Below, one piece after another: positions 49,001-57,600 of a DNA stretch of 64,000 nucleotides. The DNA is from Planococcus citri (Eukaryota; Arthropoda; Insecta; Hemiptera; Pseudococcidae). The notes under the pieces are model-generated. The model did not search any database. It was not told where the DNA came from and worked only from the letters and a program-made list of their open reading frames with translations. The stretch spans positions 47,384,555 through 47,448,554 of the forward strand of contig NC_088677.1 in assembly GCF_950023065.1 (NCBI RefSeq), in the 5' to 3' direction. The stretch's first letter is position 1, and each line of letters starts with the position of its first letter. Position numbers and translations under genes: made by a program.

Positions 49001-51933
49001 GAAGCGGCGGAAAAACATCAGCTAGTTGCCATGCACCAACAACGTATCAGCGCACATATTAATCAACGTAAAAAGGATGCCATGAATTGTTATACACGTG
49101 CCTTGAATGACAATCCGCCAAATGTACGCGAGCCCGTATTAAATCCTATACAAAACATACTACTGAATCGCTTAATTAGCAATGCTATTCTATTAAAATA
49201 ACGTATAACTCGGTACCTATTCTTTATTTTACAGACGCACCGAGTACAAAAATGTTTACAAAAACTGCTCAGATCATTACACAAAGATCGTCATCATACC
49301 ATCACCCATTATCGCCATTTGCTGATGACCAGTGTCGAACAAGCTGATCGTGAAAGAGCCATTACATTAGAACATTTAGTCGATATTGATCACATGGTAA
49401 ACCAGAGCCTTCAAATGCTCGAAAGGTACCTATGACACACTTGACAAAATTTAATCAAACGTAGATACGTACCTATAGTAAATTTATTGCAATGACTAAC
49501 AATCGTACAAGAATAGAAAAATATCTCATTTCTGCAGAAATTTCAAAATAATAATAAATCACATCTAAACTCCGTATTCCGCATCGTTTAATCTAAATCA
49601 AAAAGGGAAAAAATGTCATTTAATAAATTACGTTCCGAGCCCTTGTGTACATACCGAATTTAATCAGCCCGACTAATTCAAAAGAGTGGTTATTAGAATC
49701 ACGCAGCCGTACACAAACAATTTATATTGCAAAAATTTACATGGACAATTTTCCACCTTTGAAACGATTTTCTGTTAATTACGGTTGAAAAGCGACTAAT
49801 GGAAAATAAATTGAAAACAAACTAAACGTGAAAACCTAATTTTCATTAACGAAAACTGGAATTACACTCGATTAGAAAATAATAAAATCAATACCTACAG
49901 TACCTAACCTTCCTGACCTGAAAATATATACTCACTTTGTGATTTTTTAATTCACTTAACTTTTGTCTGTTTGTTTGTGTGTGTGTGGTTTTTTAAATAC
50001 ATTTTTTGGTCATTTACTTACTCTCGAAAATCTTGTTTTTATGTACCTGTTCCTTTCCCTTGAATGTTGAAAAAAGAATGTGAAAGAAACATTATTGATT
50101 AGGTACGTATGTACATTGTACATACCTAGTACTTACCTACCATTAACAAAATAGTTTGTCTTTGAGGAAGTTTTATTAGGTGATATGCTCAAAATGTTCA
50201 TTGAGTAAATTAAAATTGATATTACTGTTTTTTTTTTCTTTGTAATTATATGTATTATGTATAATATTATTAATGATGAAATTTCCAGATATCCATCAAT
50301 TTCTGGAAAGATTTCCAAACTGATGTCTGATTACGTGCAGGCGTTACGTAGCAAGGACGAAACTCCTGGAACTCTTCCAGCCATGACACGCGAAGCTGAA
50401 GCAGCAATTTTAGACAAATATAAAGACGAAGTAATCGCAGCACAAGAAGGTAAATAGATATTTTTGATTACACCTCGGTTTGATTTACAACATTCACATA
50501 CTACTTAGTAAGTACATACATAATATAATTGTATACTGGATGAAACGGTCGTTGAATAGGTGCGCTAAACGGCTAAACAGTAACAAAATTTACGCAGATT
50601 AAATAGAATTAAGCCTATACCTAGATCTAAGTTTTAAAAAAATCAAAGAACTTGTAAATAACCGTTTTAGGTTAGGAACGGAACTAAATGGTATTTAAAA
50701 AAAAAAAGAAGAAAGAAAGAATAACCAGTTACCCTACCTATATTATATCTTTATATCTTTGAAGAAAAACGTTAGATGAATGTTTCTCAGTTGAACTGGC
50801 AAAGTTTCAATTGTTTTGGAAATTTACGGATTTTGCCTAAAACTGTTGAAAAATCAATTCAAGTAGAAATTAACAGTCAAATTTCGAGCACTTATCGTTG
50901 GAATAAAAATACAATCATCATCCTGTGGCCAAAGACATGGGTAGTGATCATTTACCACTTCAGTTCGGCAGATAGGCAACACATTCGTCAAGTTTTCTTC
51001 TTTAATGGAATCTCGTTATTATTCAACTCTTTTTAGTTTTTAGCCATAAGCGATAAACAATTGACATTTGTACACTAAGTACTCTGCATAATTATTAATC
51101 AGCACTGAAAATTAATGTCTTATTTTGCAGACAAAGAACGCGAACGTATCTTGGAAAAACAACGTAAAGAAGCTTTGAAGTACGATAAAGTTGAAATCAA
51201 AGGCGACGAAGCGCGTGCAGACGAAATTCAAGCAGAATTTGACGCAGAAACAGTCATAGATGATCGTCGTACTACTTCGCAATCATCTACTACTACTCCA
51301 TCAACAATTACATTCCAGCCAGTTATGATTGAACATCATGATACACAACCACGTGTAGCACATGCTCTTAACCATGACCTCGCTCATGGAGAACCGGTTA
51401 GTAGCACGTTGGAAATTGGTTCATTTTGATTGAACGGAATTTTAAAAGACAATATTGACGAGTTGTTTTTTTGTTTTTTACAATTATCATTGCAGATATA
51501 TGCCATTAAAACTGATGCAAGCAGCAATCGTAGTCCTAAAAATTTATATTTTACACTAGCATTTACTGCGTTCACGTTGATGGCCGTTACATTGGTTGGT
51601 ATCGCCGTCATTAGACGAAGAAATGCCAGACTTCCACAGAATCAGGTACCTATGCAATGTATTATTTATGATAAATTTGGCATTTCCGACTTTTCCCCAT
51701 CATTTACTAACCTATCAGCTTTGAAATTATGATGTCGTGTTGGCCGTTGGATATTACGTGTAACAACTGTGATTCATCAATCTTTTTTTGGTTCTACTAA
51801 CGATAATTGTTTAATTTTACAGGGATTCATCGAAGTAGATCAAGCCATAACCCCAGAAGAACGTCATGTCGCCAATATGCAAATTAACGGTTACGAAAAT
51901 CCTACCTACAAATATTTCGAAGTTAAAGAATAA
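39792..51933 (+). CDS. Appl: Amyloid-precursor-like protein (APP family), 10 exons, 5' exon missing
   Basis: Exons 39792-40007, 40558-40684, 44623-44838, 46367-46704, 48869-49123, 49235-49425, 50289-50449, 51131-51396, 51496-51645 and 51823-51933 join in one frame to 676 residues plus stop. All introns are GT...AG. Order of domains: growth-factor-like domain (about residues 18-114), copper-binding-type domain (115-186), Asp-rich then Thr/Pro linker, E2 helical domain (about 270-500), charged juxtamembrane region, one membrane helix (about 606-629) and a tail ending GYENPTYKYFEVKE. Family knowledge: a type I membrane protein shed by alpha-like and gamma secretases, acting in neurons in axonal transport, synapse growth and injury response; the NPTY motif binds PTB-domain adaptors. 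As in other invertebrate homologues there is no Kunitz domain and no amyloid-beta-like sequence. The signal-peptide exon is not identified. Identification rests on strong residue-level agreement with insect Appl. Confidence 0.95.
40558..40684 (+). CDS. Appl: Appl exon: growth-factor-like domain, second part
   Basis: Encodes VYPSHDITNIVESSHFVKIG and GWCKVGRSKCKK, ending WVKPYRCL. The DITNIVES and W-VKPYRCL motifs are diagnostic of the APP family. It ends in phase 1 before GTGAGT. The basic KVGRSKCKK loop corresponds to the E1 heparin-binding loop of the family. Confidence 0.95.
41955..42908 (-). mobile_element. Decayed mariner-like foldback element
   Basis: 954 bp flanked by TA (41953-41954 and 42909-42910), with terminal inverted repeats of about 200 bp starting CTATGGTGCTTCAAAAAGTA. 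A second, diverged copy of part of the left arm follows at about 42190-42345. The inverted symmetry continues inward at lower identity to about 42467/42601. On the minus strand (42596-42381) a frame contains LSEGQTSLFDDDCTGHHATS and later HISDI, resembling the G-x-TS-x-x-DD-x-x-x-G-x-x-x-T linker and helix-turn-helix of mariner transposases. No catalytic core is present. I infer an inactive, rearranged mariner relative built as an inverted duplication of a transposon 5' half. Confidence 0.65.
43035..43252. mobile_element. MITE with TA-type ends (copy 2, inverted)
   Basis: Starts TTGGGTGGACAAAAATATCG; the segment AAGTTTTTCATTAAAAATAT followed by AGGTTGGCAACGTG is the reverse complement of the right half of the 20727-20936 element. 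The right end (GGGTTCGCGATATACCCTG) has lost the GTCCA part of its repeat. An older or damaged copy of the same family, in opposite orientation, inside an Appl intron. Confidence 0.75.
44623..44838 (+). CDS. Appl: Appl exon: copper-binding-type domain
   Basis: Encodes EGPFQSDALLVPEKC, then HIHNQSKCW and MLLPCGISLFSGVEFVCCP. The cysteine pattern is that of the APP copper-binding domain. The His-x-His-x-x-x-His-type copper ligands of vertebrate APP are not present at the matching place (CWPFDLWNQT), as in Drosophila Appl, so copper reduction by the vertebrate mechanism is doubtful. NQT (and NQS just before) are possible N-glycosylation sites. Two AG sites are adjacent at the acceptor; only the first keeps the frame. 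Confidence 0.95.
44839..46366 (+). other. Appl intron, no gene seen
   Basis: AT-rich intron with a possible CTCF-type motif at 46170-46183 and a run of GGGCCAC/GGGCCA motifs at 46201-46305 just before the acidic exon. The open frame from 46168 into the exon is read-through, since a clear acceptor (TTCCAG) precedes 46367. Confidence 0.6.
46170..46183 (-). promoter_or_regulatory. Candidate CTCF-type insulator motif
   Basis: GCGCCACCTAGCGG; its complement CCGCTAGGTGGCGC agrees with the CTCF core CCASYAGRKGGCRS at 13 of 14 places. It lies in an Appl intron 184 bp before the acidic exon. Known insect repeats also carry similar strings, so function is only a possibility. Confidence 0.35.
46367..46704 (+). 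CDS. Appl: Appl exon: acidic and Thr/Pro linker plus start of E2
   Basis: 113 codons including the split first one. It opens with DKVTTKKLSIP, then an Asp tract (DDIDDDDD... through LDDSDDDYDGYDD, genomic GACGAC repeats 46418-46510) and a Thr/Pro-rich segment likely to be O-glycosylated. It ends in DPYFTHFDPHEEHKAYKEAQ and RLEETHREKVTK, the conserved start of the E2 domain. The pure Asp tract is encoded by GAC/GAT repeats and could vary in length between individuals. Confidence 0.95.
47197..47420. mobile_element. TIR element starting GGCCATATTTATA
   Basis: The left end GGCCATATTTATAGACGTTA and the complement of the right end (GGCCATATTTATAAATGTTA) match over about 40 bp with a handful of differences, continuing through ACTnAGGAAnTGnTTnGCTA. 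Total 224 bp, no coding capacity. The left end abuts TTAAG but there is no clear duplicated flank on the right, so the superfamily is left open. Confidence 0.65.
47464..47474. repeat. G11 tract
   Basis: Homopolymer of 11 G preceded by CAGTGCCGGTGCCAGG at 47439-47454, a start reminiscent of some DNA-transposon ends. Confidence 0.8.
47930..48204. mobile_element. TA-flanked TIR element starting GTGCTG
   Basis: 275 bp with ends GTGCTGCACAACAACCGGAT and the complement of ATCCGGTTGTTGTACAGCAC, one mismatch in the first 20 bp, flanked by TA (47928-47929 and 48205-48206). Internal GGATA/TATCC-type repeats and the pair AGTCACAAAAACAATG / CATTGTTTTTTTTACTG extend the symmetry, so the whole element is a foldback. 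The frame 47999-48226 across it is a by-product. Confidence 0.7.
48298..48791. mobile_element. TAA-flanked TIR element with internal repeats (Harbinger-like)
   Basis: 494 bp bounded by CAAGGGAGGTGCCCCAGGTG and its complement (one mismatch in the first 20), with matching continuing to about 40 bp, flanked by TAA at 48295-48297 and 48792-48794. A 3-bp TWA duplication is typical of PIF/Harbinger. Inside, a 160-170 bp unit beginning CAGCTGCTGA occurs at 48341, 48501 and 48671; the last copy folds back on itself (CAGCTGCTGAAATATC / TTCAGTAGCTG). No transposase frame. Confidence 0.75.
48869..49123 (+). CDS. Appl: Appl exon: E2 helical domain, first part
   Basis: 85 codons, phase 0 both ends, beginning VMKDWSDLEEHYQEMRLKDP and including FKQRMTLRFQQTVQALEEE and EKHQLVAMHQQRISAHINQ, then RKKDAMNCYTRAL. 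These are the long antiparallel helices of E2, which in the family bind heparin/glypican and mediate dimerisation. Confidence 0.96.
49235..49425 (+). CDS. Appl: Appl exon: E2 helical domain, second part
   Basis: Encodes THRVQKCLQKLLRSLHKDR, then HYRHLLMTSVEQADRERA and LVDIDHMVNQSLQMLER. The basic CLQKLLRSLHKDRHH surface corresponds to the E2 heparin-binding face. It follows a 111-nt intron and ends in phase 2. Confidence 0.96.
49426..50288 (+). other. Appl intron, no gene seen
   Basis: 863-bp AT-rich intron between E2 exons, with a (TG)n-like tract near 49970-49987 and a clean TTTCCAG acceptor. Confidence 0.75.
50289..50449 (+). CDS. Appl: Appl exon: end of E2 domain
   Basis: Encodes YPSISGKISKLMSDYVQALR, then SKDETPG and EAEAAILDKYKDEVIAAQE. 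It matches the end of the fly E2 domain (QALRSKDxxPG, ILDKY). Ends in phase 1 before GTAAAT. Confidence 0.95.
51131..51396 (+). CDS. Appl: Appl exon: juxtamembrane stalk
   Basis: Charged KERERILEKQRKEALKYDK helix, then a Ser/Thr-rich low-complexity part (TTSQSSTTTPSTITFQP), then HALNHDLAHGEP, which matches the fly MTHDLGHRE segment just outside the membrane. This is the region where shedding would occur. The donor is GTTAGT, a weaker variant; read-through would reach a stop at 51427, about 10 codons on, which would give a truncated form without the membrane helix. Confidence 0.92.
51496..51645 (+). CDS. Appl: Appl exon: transmembrane segment
   Basis: 50 codons. NLYFTLAFTAFTLMAVTLVG and IAVI form one helix of about 23 residues followed by the stop-transfer RRRNAR. 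Matches fly NVYFTLSFAGIALMAAVFVG. The helix is where gamma-secretase would cut. Phase 0 at both ends, before GTACCT. Confidence 0.95.
51823..51933 (+). CDS. Appl: Appl last exon: cytoplasmic tail
   Basis: Encodes GFIEVDQAITPEERHVANMQ, then INGYENPTYKYFEVKE and TAA at 51931-51933. The final 15 residues are identical to the fly tail as I recall it. The GYENPTY motif drives endocytosis and binds PTB proteins such as Disabled, Fe65-type and Mint/X11-type adaptors. Confidence 0.97.
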   Translation, partial: GFIEVDQAITPEERHVANMQINGYENPTYKYFEVKE

Positions 51934-53575
51934 ACCAAAAAAACTAAATTGAATTCATTTATGTAACTGTTTAATTTTTTGTAAGTCTACTTATTTTATA
52001 CTTTCGAAATTGATTGTGGAAGTATAAAAACAAAAAACAAAAAAAAAACATTTCGTTTAGAAAATTGTCAACTCGACATATTGTTAGATTTTCTATAATA
52101 TATTAAGGTATAAGAATGAATTTTTTGTTCGTTGCGTCGTTATACGTTCTTTTAAACCATTTCCGTCTAGTCTTTCGTTTTTAATTTTGTGCGCAGAAAA
52201 TACAGGTCACGGTCATCAATTCAAATTTTGTGTCGGGATAGTGTGTTTTTTTCACGTTTACGGAAACTCGATAAAGATGAAATCATTAATAATTATAAAT
52301 ATCAAATGCACTTACTAATTGAACTCTGTTCATTATTAATTTAAGAAAATAAAAAATTTCTGATTTGTTAGGCATGATAAAAAAAAAAAAAAAAAAAACA
52401 TTTTATCATTCGTGCACTAATTCAGTTCTACATAGATTGAAAATATACTCTGATAGAAAACGAAATTTATCATTTAAACCAATTTTAATAATAAGTTGAT
52501 GTTAAGCGAATTTTTATATCGATTTAATTCTATTATATTCTTATGAAAACCTAAGTATATATCCTATTTATTTTCAGGTTTTAACATGTGTGTGATACTT
52601 AATAATTGAAAACGTAGCCGTATCTGATGGTGTATATTATTTGAGATAATTAGATAGGTATCTGAAATATTACTTATTAAGTGTAATTTTATTAAGCATT
52701 TTATTTAAAATCGCAAAATAAAATAGACCCTGATTAGATACTGTTTTAGTAACAATACCTACTTATTATAAATTTCTTGAAAATTAACCTACATAATATA
52801 CAAAATATTCTTGAATATGGAACTTTTATATGTGATGTTGTTCCTATAATTCGTATAAACTATTTACTTATTCCACTACACACTAAACATTTCTATCTTT
52901 TATCTTTAAATTTGAATCGAAGAGGAAAAAATCATGAATAATCATTTGTATATTTGCATTTTTGTCTTTATCTCTATATCAAAAAAATCAAATATTTTTA
53001 CTATTACCTAGGAACTTTTTCCTTTATTTTTGATTTCTGCTTAAGTTATTTTTTAATTATTTTTAGTTGATTAGCTATTTTTTTTATTTTACCGTGTATT
53101 ACCTTTACTGTTATGTGCTGTATATTATGTAAAGTATTATTTTTAATATGCTTTCTTCAAAAGCTTTAACCTTGAGAAATTTTGCTTTCACTAAAATTAT
53201 TTATGTTATTTTTATTTTGAATTCCAATTTTATCATTTTAGAGCGAAACCTACTTCACCCTTATTACATAATTTTTGTTTATTTTTGTTCTTTTTTTATA
53301 CATACATGTGTAATTTTAATATGGTGATACTATTCTTTTTCTCTTTCCATCTACTACTCTTCAATGGATAATAAAATAGACTCATTCTTATTCTGGCCAA
53401 TATTGCAAAAATGTACTTGAATTACTCAAACTTTGAGGGCGAAAAATGTACTTATAAAAAATTTTGTTTGTTGAATGTTGCAATATTAATTTTTATTAGC
53501 AGCGACGTTGAGCCTATTGTGCTTGATATGCAATGATATAAGAAATTTTTATTAATAAAAATTATATAAGTTAAA
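51934..53575 (+). other. Probable Appl 3' UTR with several poly(A) signals
   Basis: The AT-rich, gene-free tract after the Appl stop contains AATAAA at 52348-52353, 52717-52722, 53370-53375 and 53554-53559. Any could set a 3' end, giving UTRs of roughly 0.4 to 1.6 kb. A long A run at 52378-52398 sits just after the first signal; it could be genomic or could confuse oligo(dT)-primed sequencing. The exact end is inferred. Confidence 0.5.
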
Positions 53576-54221
53576 ATCATTTCCATTTATTGAATTAGTG
53601 TCTGTCAGAGCCAAATGAAATCATACTGATGTAAAATTATCTGTATTTTGGGAATGTTCAAATTGGGAAATGCCTTAACATATTCAATCATCAAAATGTA
53701 TTCAAGTTTCAATTCAGTACCGAATGGTTTTTGAAATGTCCGATCACCTCATTTTGAAAAATTGCGTAATAATTTTTACGCTAATTATATTTTCCTGCAT
53801 GTACTTACTGTTGAACATGACATTCTTTCAACGTGGTTTATGTGCTCTCTTCAGTATTGACGGGAAATCACAAAACTGAAGAAACCATTACATAAAGCCG
53901 CGATTTGAAAAAAAATATTCAACTTAAATTGATTCAATTGTTCAAAAAAAAAACTTGAGTCTGAGTCAGGATTAATTAGAGAAGAAATACAATGGGTGTG
54001 TAATCAGTCGTATGTATAGATATTTTTTGGTAAAATAAAATAATGCAATAAATAATAATACATCAAACATTCATACTAGTAATTATTCATCGATTTTCGT
54101 CTAGACTAGCTCGGAGGAAAACGAAAGTCGAATACAAAATTAGCAAAAAATTTCAACTCCAGTAATTACACGAGTAATTACACCTATAAGTCAGAAGTCG
54201 AGCGTTTCCTTGTCTTCCTAC
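53576..54221. other. Intergenic spacer, no gene seen
   Basis: AT-rich sequence between the Appl 3' region and the promoter-like region of the next gene. No exon or repeat was supported. Confidence 0.5.
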
Positions 54222-54526
54222 GATTGGTTGATGAATTATTACCAATTCTAAGGCGACATGTGATTGGTTCAACAAGTGTCATAGCTGTATAACTGGCGGC
54301 ATTTTTGAATTTAATTTGTTTCTGAAAATCACACAATCTGATATGTCAGCGCGTTGTATTGCGACACATGCGCAGACATCTTAAACTGCCGGTGGTGGCG
54401 GCGTGAATTTCTATTTTGGTTAGGTTAGAATGTTATAGTTCTAGTTCGGTATGTGAACATATGATTATTAATTTTAGGGTTTTCTTATTTTAATTAATTA
54501 TAAATTAATGTGATGCAATCAGCATC
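54222..54526 (+). promoter_or_regulatory. Promoter and 5' UTR region of the downstream gene, CCAAT cluster
   Basis: Three CCAAT boxes lie within 48 bp: ATTGG (inverted) inside 54222-54229, CCAAT at 54242-54246, ATTGG inside 54262-54269. A GGCGGC motif lies near 54296, a CATGCGCAGAC half-site of NRF1 type near 54367, and GGTGGTGGCGGCG around 54392-54404. No TATA box is evident. This fits a broadly expressed TATA-less promoter driving the gene that starts at 54527. The start of transcription is not determined. Confidence 0.45.
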
Positions 54527-54600
54527 ATGACTGAAAGACGTAAAGAAGATACTTTGGTTAAACTAAGCAGTTTGAGCTGGCAGAGAAAATTGAACGAACG
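54527..54600 (+). CDS. Second gene, exon 1 (start)
   Basis: ATG in ATCATGA context, encoding MTERRKEDTLVKLSSLSWQR then KLNER with a split last codon, before GTAAGC. Ends in phase 2. The basic, Trp-containing segment is the most ordered-looking part of the N-terminus and may be a conserved short motif. Confidence 0.8.
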
Positions 54601-57600
54601 GTAAGCGTTACTCTTCTAATACACTTGTAAACAATATGGATTACGTGATCGCTCTGTTTTTATTCAAAATCGTCCTTTTTTTCATTTTTTTAGTAATTCT
54701 TCCCCGAAATGTGTGTATAACAGTGATAATGCCCAGTTTTGGAAATCTGACGGTGAGTAAAGGAATATTTTATAAGTTTTACTGTGAAAATTAGATACCC
54801 GAGCACAATTGTTCCAATTGTTGGTTTTTTTTCTAGCAAAACCGAATTCTGATTCAGAATCACGACCCAATGAATACAATAACGAATTACATATCAATCA
54901 AACACCCTCTTTCAAGTGAGTGTTTTCTATTACCTTAAGATTTAGGTATGTAGTCTCTAGTTGTATTTATGTTTTGCGATGAGTTTACGCATGGACGTTT
55001 GTATATTTACCTACGAAACGTTTACGTTTTTTATCGGTTGACGGCTGATGCATGACTAATGTAAGTTTCTGTGTAGTTAGACTGTGAACCATCAAGTCGA
55101 TACTGTAACCAGCATACTCCTAGCCAAGGTATTAAGTTCACTCTGTGATAGATGTTTGAAAATTCGAATCGTTGGTCTTTTTACATGAGATACACAATGA
55201 AAATTTCTTCATTTGCTCAGTATTCGGTAACAAATCAACAAGTCATGCATGTAGTATACTATCGATGCGTAATCAACTCGTCACTTATAATATTCAAAAA
55301 TTTTCGTTCAGGTTCGTCATCTATCTACGAATCTGAGCAGTAGTTGTGTTAAGAACAGTGTATTTTAATCTTCGCTTAAAAACACCGATTAGATACAATT
55401 TTTTGATTACATATCTCAATATTTTGAATGATAACTGAAACTTTTACTTTTTAAAGTCTTGAATCAATTTTTATGCGTCAGTTATGTTAAACATTACAAT
55501 ATTACATACGCTCGGAAACGTGACAAATGAATGTTTCATTCGGTATAACCGGTTTTTGTCTGTTGGGAAGCTCGACATCTTACTAGGGTTAGGGTAGCTT
55601 TATAAAAATAACATGTGTGCGTATTTGTTGTAACGAAAGCGTTGACATTTGACACACTAACGATGGACAGTAATTGATTAATTATTCTGTGAGACTCGCT
55701 TTTCTGTCAATATTTAAAATGAAATCTGTTACTGAATTGTGCTTAAACCACTTTCAAACGTAAGTAAAACGTTAGTAAAACTAGGTGCGAAATTGCAAAA
55801 ATACTTTTTACCGTGTTTTCTCCATTACTAAAATTTTTTGTATTAGGTACTCTAACAATCATTTTTTTCAATTTTGAAATATTAATCGGGCATCGATTTT
55901 CATTTGTTTTGACTGTAAACGTATACTTTCAGGACTAAAAATGGGTTCACGCGTGCTAAACAAGATGAAGACGATCGCTTCTTCAACAATGATATCAAAA
56001 AGTTTGACACAGCCGAAGAAACTTCCATAGATCAAGGATATGAACGCCAGGCTAAGAATAAAAATGATCATGGATCAATATACCGGAAAGACGAAAAGGA
56101 GAATTTGAATATTCAAAGAAATGAATATAGAAATCACTCTGGTCAGCACTTCAATTCGCAGAATCAAAAATATTCCAGAAACTTTGACAATAAATCACCT
56201 AATCATGATCGAAGTGAAGGTGAAAACGTCGGTAAGAAAGATCAGCGGTATTCTCGTCAGCCGCAGTCGCGGAATTATAATCAGAATAATCGTGGCTATA
56301 ATCGTACTCAAGAGAGGTCCAATCAACAGAATAATTATAACCGGAATGATGCTAAAAATCGAAGCAACTATCAGAACACTCCCCGAATCCAACATTTTCA
56401 GAAAAATAGCGATAATAATGCTGAAGAATCTTCACGTTCGAATGAGAATTCTTTTTCTCACGTTTCGTCTAATTATTCGAAACAAGGATCTGGTCTTACT
56501 CAAGAAAAGTCCACTCCCGGAATACACTATCAACGGCGTTTTCCATCGAAAACGAGTAATAAGAATTGCAGCTTTAACGTTGCGAATAATCAGTCTGCTA
56601 AATCCATTGCCGAAAATTTCTTCTCTCAAACTGAGCAATTCGCTCAGTTGAATTTGTCTTCGGAAAACTGTACTTCGAGCTTGGAGAATATTTCCAATCA
56701 TTATCAGAACTTCAATAGTGCTGATAATTACTCAACTCATTCTTTTTCGGATCAGTTTACTGCTGGAATTAGCGAACCCGTTCCTACTAATGTGCATCCG
56801 AATGATACGTTCCGAACAAGCATTCAGGTGAATCAATCATCGAACATTCCTGTTACAACTGCCAATTTCGTCGATAGTTATGTTTCATCGGGTCAATCAC
56901 GGGTAAACAATAATTTCGCTGATTGTTCGTATTCCAATCAAATCACCGCCAGTTCATCAAGTCAGTCGTTGATGAATGATAACTTCTGTGATTGTTCCTG
57001 TTCACGTCAAATCGCCGCAATAAGACCACCGAGCCGATCATTGGTCAGCAGTAATTTCGCCAGTGGTTCTTATTTGAATCAAATTACCGCTGAAAATCCT
57101 TCAAGTCCATCAATGTTGAACGATAATCTTACTGATGGCTCCTATTTGAATCCGGTCTCCGCAATAAGGCCGGCGAGTCGATTATTAGCGAAAGGTAATC
57201 TCGTCAATTTTCCTTATTCAAATCATATCACCGCCGGAAATTCTCCAAGTCAGTCGCTGATGAATGATAATCTCAGTGATTATCCTTATTCTAATCAGAT
57301 CGCCCCAATAAGGCCACCAAGTCGATCATTGGTGAACGGGAATTTCACCAACTGTTCCCGTCAGAATCCGGTTCTTGCAACGTGCGCTCTTCCGAAAGAT
57401 GAAGTTAGTCAGTTCGGCAATAAATATACTTCAAACGATGTTATTTCGACTACGTTTTCTTCGCTGTCTCCACATGTAGCGGATTTCATTCCTAGACAAA
57501 ATCGAATTCAGAATTCCAACCAAATGGAATTTCCTAGTGCTGCGAATCTTCAATTAGATGGTAATTTGGAGAATACGTACGCATTTTCGTCATCGACGCT

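Noticed and set aside
52378..52398. Long A run after the first Appl poly(A) signal as a processed-gene tail
   Set aside because: No target duplication and the upstream gene has introns, so it is just a genomic A tract in the 3' UTR.
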